Shown: positions 37,394-47,700 of the stretch, in pieces | How positions within the stretch are numbered: the first letter of the stretch is position 1 | Layout of the letters: each line of letters starts with the position of its first letter | NCBI GenBank assembly: GCA_949130485.1 | Contig: OX422195.1 | Span: 2,155,566 to 2,219,565, forward strand | Direction of reading: 5' to 3' | Source of the DNA: Agelas oroides | Lineage: Eukaryota; Porifera; Demospongiae; Agelasida; Agelasidae | Length of the DNA stretch: 64,000 bases | Program-made: the position numbers and the translations under genes | The notes under the pieces: model-generated | Database searches by the model: none | Told to the model about the DNA's origin: nothing | What the model saw: the letters and a program-made list of their open reading frames with translations, nothing else

Positions 37394-40129
37394 TTACAAT
37401 AGGCTGAATGAGTTTCCTGTGGCTGCCTGATCTTGTAGGGTTAGTACTAAAAGAAATATATTGTAGGATGTCGAAAGAACTGCATTGGAGTCTTGACTGC
37501 TTAAGCTTCTGACAAAAAAGAATATGTCTTGTAATTCAAAGGTCATCATGAGAGGGAGCAGATGTAGTTTCATGAGACGACTCTTGTAATCAAGCGAATT
37601 GTCGTTAAGGATGAATTTAGTAGCCCTGCGTTGGATTTGTTCTAAGCTTTTGATATCTTTGATTAAGGCTGGTTTCCAGATCTGGGAGCCATAGAGTAGC
37701 TGTGAACGAACCAGTGAGATGTATAAACGTTTCCTAGTTACAATATTATTGGTTGCTGAAAAGGATCTGCGAAGCAGACCGAGAATTCGATAGGCATTGC
37801 AAGTGATTTGAGTTATGTGCTTCGACCAAGAGAGATCATGAGACATAGTGATGCCTAAATCCTTATGATAAGAACATGCTACAACTTCGCAGTTGTTGAT
37901 GTAGTAGGGGAGGAGACTGCTGGCATTCCTTGAGGAGCCTGACGTGAAAGATATTAGTGAGCACTTCGACTCATTGAAGAGAAGACTCCAATCTGAACTC
38001 CAAGTGGATAGTTGATCTAGATCAGATTGTAGGAGTTGGCAGTCCAAAATAGAAGAAATGGGAGACAAACATTTGGTGTCATCAGCAAACAGTAATATCA
38101 GTGAGTGACGAACATATTGAGGTAGATCATTGATAAATATTAAAAATAATAGAGGTCCAAGTATGCTGCCCTGGGGAACCCCGGAGAGGACTGGCAGTAT
38201 TGCAGAGTTGCAGCCATTTATTGAAACGTGTTGGACTCTATTTGTCAGGTATTCACGGATCCACAGCCAAACACTTCCAGTAATACCGATATTCCAGATT
38301 TTTGAGAGTAGTTCATGGTGGGGCACTGTATCGAAGGCCTTTTTGAAATCTAAGTAAATGACGTCACAAGCACCGTTGCTGTTGAGAATGTGATAAACTC
38401 TGTCCAAAAATACTAGAAGTTTCTGAGTGGTGGACCGATGTTTGAGAAAACCAAACTGGAACTGAGAAATTATGTCGTTAGAGATAATAAATTTGCATAG
38501 ATAGTTATATATTAAGCGTTCAAGGACTTTTGAGGCTATGCATAGAAGTGACACTGGTCGGTAGTTGTTGACTGAGGTTCTTTCTCCAGATTTGAAAATA
38601 GGAGTTATAGAATGATGTTTCCATTCCGAAGGAATAGCATGGTTAAGGATGCTTAGAGAGAACAAGTGGTGAAGGGGGATATAGAGAGCTGGAGCACAAT
38701 GCTTGAGAAGTTTAGAACCAATGCAGTCGACGCCCATTGATTTGGCTGGATCTAATGAAGATAGAGCCGAAAAGACTTCAAGTTCTGTGAAAGAAATGTT
38801 TGCAATAGAAGGGTAGGACACAATAGGCTCGGAAGAGGGTAGGGGCAGGGTACCAGTTGGACTGGGATTATACACTGAGTGGAAGAAGAAGTTGAACAAA
38901 TTAGCTTTCTCTAGGTCAGAGGTAGCACTAGCCGAGTTGAGAAAAACGGTGGATGGAATAGAGCTGTTATTAGAAAGTGAGCGAATATAATCGTAGATTT
39001 TTGAATTACAGTTACCGGCACAGTTTGCAACAAGTTGAGACTCATAGAGTGATTTGGCAGATTGGATTTTATCACTAAGGGCTGAAGTTTGCTGCTCAAG
39101 TTTGTTTCGTAAGTAGGATGTTGGTTTTTTGGATACTTTCTTGCGAAGGGTATGGAGGCATTTGGATAGATGTCTGAGTTCGGGTGTGTACCAGCGAGGG
39201 TATTGATGACGGCGCAATCTGACCCTGGGAATGAACAAGTTCATTCCTTCATAGATGGCTGACTTGATTGTGTTACATACCGAATCAACATCATGTGATA
39301 AAAGGCATGTGGTGAAGTTGAAATCAAGAAGAAAAGAGCAAAGACTGTTGTAGTCAGCCTTGGGGTAATCATAAACATATATTGGAGAGGAGCAAGAGGA
39401 AGATGGTACCGAGGCTGACAAACGGAAGGTGAGAGTGAAGTGGTCAGAAATAATCAGATGACCACAAGAGTGAATTGTGAGATCTCTGACAGAGTCCTCT
39501 GAATTGGTAATGATGAGGTCAAGAATGTTGCCTTTTGAGTGGGTAGAAGTGTCAACTACTTGGAAGAGTGCGTTATCAAAGATGAAGTCACAGAAGGCTC
39601 TGGAAGCAGATGAGCTTGCTGATAGGTTGTCCCAGTTAATATCAGGGAGGTTAAAATCACCAACAAGGACTAACGAATTTCTTGGGTAAGAGTTAATCAG
39701 TGTGGAGAAGTACTGGATGACTTCAGTCAGCTGTAAGTCGTCAGTGCAAGGCGGGATGTAGATACAGCAGAAAGTAATTGGTTTTCTGAGCATTAAGTTG
39801 ACTGATACAACTTCGATTGAATTGGAAACGAGAGCAGTAGATATTTTAACAGCGATTGTAGGAATTGTGTCTCGGACAGCTATCATTGCTCCGCCACCAC
39901 GAGAATGTCTGTCTTTACGGAAAATACAGTAATTGGTGGGTAAAATTTCCTGATCAAAGATGGAATCGGATAGCCATGTTTCAGATACAAGGACAATATC
40001 GTAATTGGATGAATAAATTAGAGATTGGAATTTGGACAATTTATTAACAAGGCTTCTTGCATTGTAGTAGCAACATGTGATCGGATTATTGAATGAGTCA
40101 ATTCTAGAATTGTGGCTGGGGCTGCATAG
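37394..40129 (-). CDS. LINE ORF2: APE endonuclease and reverse transcriptase (C-terminus frameshifted)
   Basis: The frame is open from the codon after the ORF1 UGA to the stop at 37394, about 911 codons. The N-terminal endonuclease has YYNARSLVNKL, VSETWL, LVGDFNLPDINW and a late SDHFTLTF motif. The RT follows with NYRPVSLL, DFKKAFDTV, SGVPQGSILGPLLF and the catalytic FADD. The last 40 or so residues are out of frame: near 37470 the conserved continuation (STNPTRSGSH, then FYFSRLPLLWNSLP and a Cys-rich end) runs in another frame, so one frameshift has removed the normal C-terminus. The protein would nick target DNA and prime reverse transcription of its own RNA. The first AUG in the frame lies inside the endonuclease (GGGAMIAV), so translation may depend on ORF1. 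Confidence 0.88.
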   Translation of the reverse strand, partial: LCSPSHNSRIDSFNNPITCCYYNARSLVNKLSKFQSLIYSSNYDIVLVSETWLSDSIFDQEILPTNYCIFRKDRHSRGGGAMIAVRDTIPTIAVKISTALVSNSIEVVSVNLMLRKPITFCCIYIPPCTDDLQLTEVIQYFSTLINSYPRNSLVLVGDFNLPDINWDNLSASSSASRAFCDFIFDNALFQVVDTSTHSKGNILDLIITNSEDSVRDLTIHSCGHLIISDHFTLTFRLSASVPSSSCSSPIYVYDYPKADYNSLCSFLLDFNFTTCLLSHDVDSVCNTIKSAIYEGMNLFIPRVRLRRHQYPRWYTPELRHLSKCLHTLRKKVSKKPTSYLRNKLEQQTSALSDKIQSAKSLYESQLVANCAGNCNSKIYDYIRSLSNNSSIPSTVFLNSASATSDLEKANLFNFFFHSVYNPSPTGTLPLPSSEPIVSYPSIANISFTELEVFSALSSLDPAKSMGVDCIGSKLLKHCAPALYIPLHHLFSLSILNHAIPSEWKHHSITPIFKSGERTSVNNYRPVSLLCIASKVLERLIYNYLCKFIISNDIISQFQFGFLKHRSTTQKLLVFLDRVYHILNSNGACDVIYLDFKKAFDTVPHHELLSKIWNIGITGSVWLWIREYLTNRVQHVSINGCNSAILPVLSGVPQGSILGPLLFLIFINDLPQYVRHSLILLFADDTKCLSPISSILDCQLLQSDLDQLSTWSSDWSLLFNESKCSLISFTSGSSRNASSLLPYYINNCEVVACSYHKDLGITMSHDLSWSKHITQITCNAYRILGLLRRSFSATNNIVTRKRLYISLVRSQLLYGSQIWKPALIKDIKSLEQIQRRATKFILNDNSLDYKSRLMKLHLLPLMMTFELQDIFFFVRSLSSQDSNAVLSTSYNIFLLVLTLQDQAATGNSFSLL

Positions 40130-40576
40130 TCAATCAGAGGCTGTGACCGGAACCACGTTGGGAGGGTCACGATTGTCAGAGGAAACAATAGGTTGAATAG
40201 CAGAAGCCATACTGGGTTCAGAGAGTAAAGTATTGTCGCTGGTTTCCTCTGAGTCTGAAGGAATGACAGGGGTATGAAGCTTGAATTCGGAAGCATTAGC
40301 TGAGCCATATTTTATCTTCCTGACGAAAATGCTGTTGCCACGAATTCTAATGTCTTTTTTGTCTGTGCCCGATTCGATAAGTAGCTTCCTTTGACGTAAC
40401 AAAGTAGCTTCAGTGGACCTTTCAAGGGGGGACTGGTGGGGTTTAATAAAGACTCCAGGAGTCTCAGACTGAACTAATTTCTGCCGACTGGCCAAAATGC
40501 TCAGCACATCACAAGAGCGATTGAGTTTAGCCAGCAAGGGGCGGTTACGACCCTCGGTGTACCTACCCAACCTCAC
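40130..40576 (-). CDS. LINE ORF1, C-terminal part
   Basis: 148 codons ending in UGA at 40132-40130. Basic residues are frequent and RNRPLLAKLNRSCDVLSIL resembles the C-terminal RPLLVKL-type segment of LINE ORF1 RNA-binding proteins; a Ser/Pro/Glu-rich tail follows. The beginning is missing because of 5' truncation, and no true start codon is present. ORF2 continues in the same frame directly after the stop. Confidence 0.65.
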   Translation of the reverse strand: MRLGRYTEGRNRPLLAKLNRSCDVLSILASRQKLVQSETPGVFIKPHQSPLERSTEATLLRQRKLLIESGTDKKDIRIRGNSIFVRKIKYGSANASEFKLHTPVIPSDSEETSDNTLLSEPSMASAIQPIVSSDNRDPPNVVPVTASD

Positions 40577-40577
40577 A

Positions 40578-41285
40578 CTATGTTATAGTAGAGCCATATA
40601 GTATAGTGAAGTAGTCAAGCAGAGTCAAGTATAGCCATAGTAGTGTCAAGCAGAGTGAAGTAGAGTCAAGTAGAGTCAAGTAGAGTCAGTAGAGTCAAGT
40701 AGAGTCTAGTAGAGTCAAGTAGAGTCAGTACAGTCAAGTACAGTCAGTAGAGTCAAGTAGAGTCAAGCAGAGTCAAGTAGAGTCAAGTAGAGTCAAGTAG
40801 AGTCAGTAGAGTCAGGTAGAGTCTAGTAGAGTCAAGTAGAGTCAAGTACAGTCAGTAGAGTCAAGTAGAGTCAAGTAGAGTCAAGCAGAGTCAAGTAGAG
40901 TCAAGTAGAGTCAAGTAGAGTCAGTAGAGTCAGGTAGAGTCTAGTAGAGTCAAGTACAGTCAAGTACAGTCAGTAGAGTCAAGTAGAGTCAAGTAGAGTC
41001 AAGTAGAGTCAAGTAGAGTCAGTAGAGTCAAGTAGAGTCAAGCAGAGTCAAGTAGAGTCAAGCAGAGTCAAGTAGAGTCAGTAGAGTCAAGTAGGGTCTA
41101 GTAGAGTCAAGTAGAGTCAAGTACAGTCAAGTACAGTCAGTAGAGTCAAGTAGAGCCATAGTATATAGTGAAGTAGAGTCAAGAAGTAGAGTGAAGTATA
41201 GAGCCATATAGTATAGTGTGAAGCAGAGTCAAGTAGAGTCCAGTAGAGCCACAGTAGAGTGAAGTAGAGTCAAGTATAGAGGCAT
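40578..41285. repeat. AGTAGAGTCA minisatellite, about 0.7 kb
   Basis: About 65 units of 10-11 bp (AAGTAGAGTCA with AAGCAGAGTCA, AAGTACAGTCA and CTAGTAGAGTC variants), with higher-order blocks repeated around 40690-40940. It starts directly at the truncated end of the LINE and degrades toward 41285. Confidence 0.95.
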
Positions 41286-41753
41286 AATATACGGGAAAAG
41301 TAATGGTGTGAAAATAGTATGATTGCACTGAGCATACCAAAACAGGTATTACCACTAATAATCATTCCAGAAATGGTAATATGACTATACTGCTCTAAGC
41401 AGCATGATAATCACACCAATTTATGGATAAACTCATACTATCCACAAGATTAGTATGATAATCCATGCATGGCACATTCAGCTTGTTCTTGCTGTTGGCA
41501 ATAGCAAGGCAGTAGACTCCACTTCTCAAACCTAAGAATTCTGTGTGTTCTGTGTACAGCTGTACACTTTTTCCATTCTGTCATTCCATATATAAGTACT
41601 GCCAGCCCACACCGTACATCTAATTAAGCGATATCAACATGTCAAGCACACTACAGACAAAATCTCTCTAATTTAGGGCAGGGAAATCTCTAGATTACAT
41701 AATGTCACTTCAGCAGTGGTGGCCAACCATTATAGCTATATTCTTCCACCATT
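41286..41753. other. 3' flank of paralog 4
   Basis: AT-rich sequence between the minisatellite and the stop codon of paralog 4. It probably includes the 3' UTR of that gene. No clear polyadenylation signal, gene or repeat was identified. Confidence 0.4.
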
Positions 41754-44700
41754 TTACATCTGGCTGGTTGCTTCATAAGTTGTGTTGAACTGTTCATATA
41801 GGGAGTGGGCCCTCTCTTCAATCCTGCTGGCTGTCAGCTCCTGAAGTCTTGGATTCCTCAGCAGGGTATAGGCAACCAACCAACGATTATGAGCTTGATG
41901 TGATCTGCTCCAACCTATCGAATGGGGGGGGGGGGGGGGGGGAGGGGGGGGGGAATGAACGATCTCTCCAAATTTTGTGGCTTTCAGTCATAAAACAATC
42001 ATGCTTGGGGTCTACCTATATACCTGCATCCCTCTGTGGTTTGTAGGTTCTGTCTTCATTGCCACTGGCTACTTCCTCATGTAGGAAGGGCACAACATCT
42101 GTTGACATAAATGTACATGATTAAAATTGGTGGCAATAGTCGTGCTGCGTCATGTAATGAACAATTAAATAGGAGCTCGAGTCTGCAATCAATGATTGAA
42201 GACCTTTCACCAGATTAGTGTACACCAAGATGATTGCACCGCAGCTGGACATTTTGTCAGAGGAAACTAAGAAACCTGAATGGTTTAGCTGAACAGGGGC
42301 AGCATGGAACAAATTAGGATGACTTATGCTGTGCTTATATCCTAATCTATGGGATGTCTCCCAGGAAATGTCTAACAGACCATCACTTTTCTTGAGGGCG
42401 AGAGATGATAGACTAAGTAATGTCTAACATTGCGGAAATATCACTGCATGACTCTTGGCATCTACCTCTAAGGTATGAAGGACTTTAACCTTTTTTGCAT
42501 TTGGAAAATGTGAACGACGTGGTTGGTTGGAAATTTTCTTGTACAGAGCTATAGCTAGACAACATGGTGCTATTGGAACCACATGACTTTAAGTGTTGCA
42601 TATGTGGAGTGCTAGCTACGATCACCTGCTATATCGGCATTTTGCACACAACCTGTAAACTAGATGTTGGATACCCTCCCTTCCAGTTTGGTTTATGACA
42701 TTCAGTCTGGCAGCCCCGGCAACAGTGAACTGCCCAAACCAATGCTTGTTTGTACATAGCTTGGAACTATATCTGCTACAACCAGCCAAACAGGCCACAA
42801 ATTATTAGTTGGTGGAGTAGCTAGATCTTGAATAATCTGTCTTCCGCTGGACAGCTTGTTTTAACTTAATCTTGATCAAAAACACTAATAGCTCATCAGT
42901 GCTTCTTCTGCGCTTCCTTTGCCAAAGTCTTTAAGTCGATCTTTGCCAAAGTCTTTAAGTCGATCTTTGCAAAGTCTTTAAGTCGATCTTTGCCAAAGTC
43001 TTTAAGTCGAGCAGTTGTGTGCAACATCTCAAAAACAACACTCTCCAGATGCAAAACTGAATCAGCTTACCACTGCCTCCAGGAGTGACACGGCCACTCT
43101 TTCTCAAAGAATCCACCATTAGCCTCATAAACATTTGCACCACAGCATTGTTGTAAGTGTGCTCCAAATATAGGAAACCAACATAAGCATTATGACCTAA
43201 GCAAATAAACAAACATGATGACAGATGTGACAAGTAAGAAGGACACATTTGTAACGGAGAAACCTCCCCAGGCTAACTTTGTGTTTTACAATAAAGAAAC
43301 TTCATACTTTATATTTATACTTTATACTGGACACATGACATTTAGCTCTGCAAGACAGATTGATTAACTATGCATATTCTAGCCAGTATCACAGTGATTT
43401 CCGAGAATTATAGGTACATACTACAAAAGTACTTGCTATACAGCTTGTTCAAGGTTAGCTCCTGCAATATGTAATTCTACTTTTTGCCAATTTTAGAGAG
43501 TCTTGCTACACTCTTGCATTACCTAACCATCCACAACATAAAGGGTGCTTTCAGAAAGGATTTACAGTGCTTCTGACCATTATTTCGGGGGTTGTAAACA
43601 TGCACTTTAGCTAGGAGTATATATGGCAGATGTACACCCACTGGCAGGATATGACCTTTGTATCATTCCTGCATGAAGACACAAACTCACCCAAGTCCCA
43701 GAACTCAAAGCCTTTCATCAGTACGACTCGGTCGAGTCTGATCAGCAAGAGCAGACCAAACAGAGCTGACAGCAGCAGCCTGGCTATAGCCACCACCACC
43801 CCAAGAACAGCATTGTAGATGAACAGAGTGTACAAAAACCACTGGAAAATCCGCCTACAGAAATGAGAAATACATATATCCACATAGTCATAAAGCATCA
43901 CTGTTGTATTCTAGGTTGGTTGCTTGTGTGGAGTAGTATGTAACACATGTGACATGGGGATTGTTATACTAAGCAAGTTCAAGTCTGCCAGCTTTATGTA
44001 ATATACAGGATATAGCTCTGCCGAGCATAGTTAAGACTTCCTGTATCCAGTGGGAAAGGTTACTGCTTGAGTGAAGCCAAAGAATGAATGAAGTCCAAGT
44101 AGCTTCACTCACACACTGCATGACCTTTCCCAAGGGAGCTTGTCAGAGATCAGGCTACCATTCTTAGGTATTCTTTCATAAGATAAAATTGACACATGGC
44201 AAAAAGCAAGCACTAGCAAAAACAAGCAAGAAACATGGCCCAGCAAATAGTAGAACAATGTAATGATTCAAATTTTCAGTAGCTGTCATACAGCTAGCAG
44301 TGTATAAAGAGAAACACCAGCTACAGGTAAAACAAACATGCCCAGTGGCTAGATGGGTCCAACATGGTGGTGAGCTATAGGTGCAAGTCGAACAGGTAAG
44401 GATGTGGTACATGTCCTTTTTACTTCAGTTTCACTGACTCTATTCATAGCTTGTCCCCAGCCAAGTAGCCATTGTGAATTCAAAGCTGTATGGTATGCAG
44501 GATGCCCTCTGTGCATGCAGGGATAGTTGTGTTTTCCAAGCCAAGTTCCTGTAAAACTTGGTTCTGCATGTGAGATCTGTGCCATCAAATTGCAGAAGCT
44601 TTTTGTATTCAGCTCTCTGATTGGCTCACATAATTGGCACTCTTGCAACCAGAAGTTAGAAAAACACAGCATGACCCATTAGGTCCCACTGTTGGAGTAG

Positions 44701-47700
44701 ATTAAGCATAGTATGTTTTTGATTATGAACATACTAGGGTCTGAAAACCAATTGTTTATTCTTTTCTTTATAGGGTTCAAGGTTCCCGTGGCATTACTTG
44801 ACCGTTCAAAATGACCGTTTCCTCACATATATAGAATATGGGTGTTTAAAGAGTCTGCACAATACGCAATTAACAGTAACATCAGAAAAGTGCATAATAT
44901 AGTGCATTATATCAGGGAGAGGGAGAGTTGATTGGGAGCACATACTTGTTAGTAATAGTCACAAACTTTCCACCCCCACTCCTGATGAAGAGAATCTTGC
45001 ACAGGGTAAGCTGGAGGGTATAGACAACGCCAAACCATCCAAGAGAGATTCTGCATAAAATAAAAATGAATAAGCTGAAGAGCACAACCGCACTGCAAGC
45101 TAGGAGGTAAAGGAATATGTAGATAACTCTCAGAGCCATGTCAAAAATACTTCAACAAAATGATTCACATTCAGTACACATGCAGAGAAACTTCCTGGGA
45201 TACAAAAAACATGCATGTTCACTTATTCAGAGTGAATGACATGCTTTGCTGGCTTGGCAAGCTGTGAAGACCACACACTTGTGGTAATAAAGGCTGGCCA
45301 TAAGCATAATAACTAATAAACTGCCATTGTGTGTGCAGATGAAGGAAAGCTGAGACTAATCAATGTATTTTGCAACAAAGGAATTGTCCAGAGAAGGAAC
45401 TTGACACTGCTGTTAAAAACTGGAGTCATTTACCACATGGAATGCACAGCATACATGTAACATGTCAGGGGATGTCACTTACAATATAACAGCCAGTAAA
45501 TGGTGTGCAATATCTGGGAAATGCTTGACCAAAAAGTAGATCACAATTCCAATTGTGCCCAGTAGCCACAGAATCAGGATATACACAAGAAGTGCTATAA
45601 TAAGAAAGATTATGAATAAATTTATGATGTAATCATATTCATGCACTGCTTACTTACCAACTACACAGAAAGCCACTTGGTAACCAGCGTATCTCCATGA
45701 TGCTGACTACATTAATAGAAAAAATCATACATGGCAGAGATACCATAGGCTTGAAATACTTTGTGCTTACCACTATGATGGAAGGGAAGGAGGTGGTAAG
45801 ATTTAGCTTCCCTCTCGCTACATCCTGGAGGTCCTTGCTAACAGTGGATGACAGAGTTGAGGTGAAGAGGAGAGTTATACATACTTGCTGTTGCAATCAC
45901 AGTGACAGCACTTTTTTATTTCAATCCCTCAGTTATTTAAGATGTGTGTGGGATAATCAAATAGTCTTGGGTGCCCCTAGTTTATGTTAGTAGAACATCA
46001 CACGATGTAACACGTATGCTACATATTGTGTATGCTGTCTAGGTTGTGGTTGTAGTGGTTGACCTAAGTAGCTTCACAGAGACACACGTACCAGACGCTT
46101 GCAGCCATGTGTACAACCAAGATAAAGCAGAAGGCAAAGGAGAGTAAAGGTGCAGCAGGGAGTACAACTGCATGTGTACATGCATATATATATATGTAAA
46201 GAAGAAACACATTGTCAGTTATGTTGTTAACTGTACAAACTGTGACTATCACAATAAGTAAACCAACCATCTCACAATCACCAACTGATATTACTTAAGG
46301 TAAATTGTTTTGTTATTGGTGAGTGAGGCTAGTAGTTAGTAATTTTGCCAGCATTCTGATGTAGCCGTAGTGTACAATTGATTGAGTATGATATATGTAT
46401 CACAGAGCAACAGCTATCACATGCACATGCACAGAAAGTATTGTACAAGCCATTAGCTACATTCTTAGGCTTCCCCTGTTTTGGTTCTTCGGTTTGCATT
46501 CATAATACTCGCAAGCAGAAAAGTGGCGCTTTTTGCTGCTCTTCTGCTTATGTGTATTATACTGAACGCAAACCAAAAAGAAAAAAAAACAGGGGGGAGG
46601 CCTGGTAACGAGGCTAAGAATGCATAGTTTAAGGGACACAGCAAGCTAACTACGGCTTTCAGTATTTGCTCATCTGAGAGTTGCAGGTGCTGTCTTAGGC
46701 AGTTGCAGCAAGCACAGTTTCCCTCTTGCAGTGAGAGTTGAAAGTGCATGCTCACATAGCCAGGCCATATGTAGCACATTGTTTATGCAAACTGTTTTAC
46801 AGCAATCTCACTGAAATTTAATAGAGGCTCCATTTATGTGTATGCATGCACCAAGGTGTATATACTCTGTGACAGTCAATGTTACCTGAAAATCCATCCA
46901 CGGTGGCCACAATGTCATCATAAAAGATTTCAGCAGACACATTGAAATTAACAAAGAAGTGTTTGATCTCATCTTCATAGTCTGTCACAAATGCTTTGGT
47001 CAAAGACATCGCATAGATGAGAAGTGCAGCTAACAACAGGGTGGCCTACAGACATAGATGGTTGAGTGATTATAGCTAAGTAGCATAGAGAAGTGTAATA
47101 CCACATGTTGGCTTCCTATACATTGTATAGTACCGGGTATTACTGACCTGAAGTGAGATGACCAACATCACTGTAAGAGCTCCAATAAACCGCAGGGGTA
47201 GTTTCTTAGCTGTGTAGCACATTATAGAACAACCAAGCATAACAAACACATTTTTCATAAGTTGCAGCACATTAGTCCAAAGTTACCGGTAAACCAATAA
47301 GGGCACCAATATTGAAATCCACGCAAAGCACAGGTAGATTGGGCCCCATGTTCTGGGTGTACTTCCTTCCTGCCAACAGAAAATTTTATCATACATGAAA
47401 AGGTAATATACTACTTCTAGCCAGAGCATTTGGTACAAGTAGACTTGATCAACAGCTGGAGGAATAAGTAAGTTAGCACAGTAGTATACTCACTTCTTCA
47501 GGAGCTGTTTCACATAATGCCAGTAATAGTTATGCTCTGGGCTCTTCATTTCAGCCATCTACAGGGCAAGCACATTTACTGTAAGTTCTCTGTTACAGTC
47601 AAGTGACAACTTCCGTTGAGTTTGGATAAACACATGGACACACCCTCACACACTCAGGTATACATACTGCTGTAGGCACCCTCTTCCAGCATATGAGTCC

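Larger units (their letters stand above)
36887..40577 (-). mobile_element. Non-LTR retrotransposon (CR1/Jockey-like LINE), 5'-truncated
   Basis: The 3' end carries an (AAT)n tail at 36887-36912. Upstream on the minus strand come a 3' UTR, ORF2 (endonuclease plus RT) and the C-terminal part of ORF1. ORF1 stops abruptly at about 40577 where the minisatellite begins, so the element is 5'-truncated. It lies between STRA6-like paralogs 3 and 4, in the same orientation as them. Confidence 0.9.

Noticed and set aside
37161-37430. 89-codon plus-strand open frame
   Set aside because: Antisense shadow of the LINE ORF2 C-terminal region.
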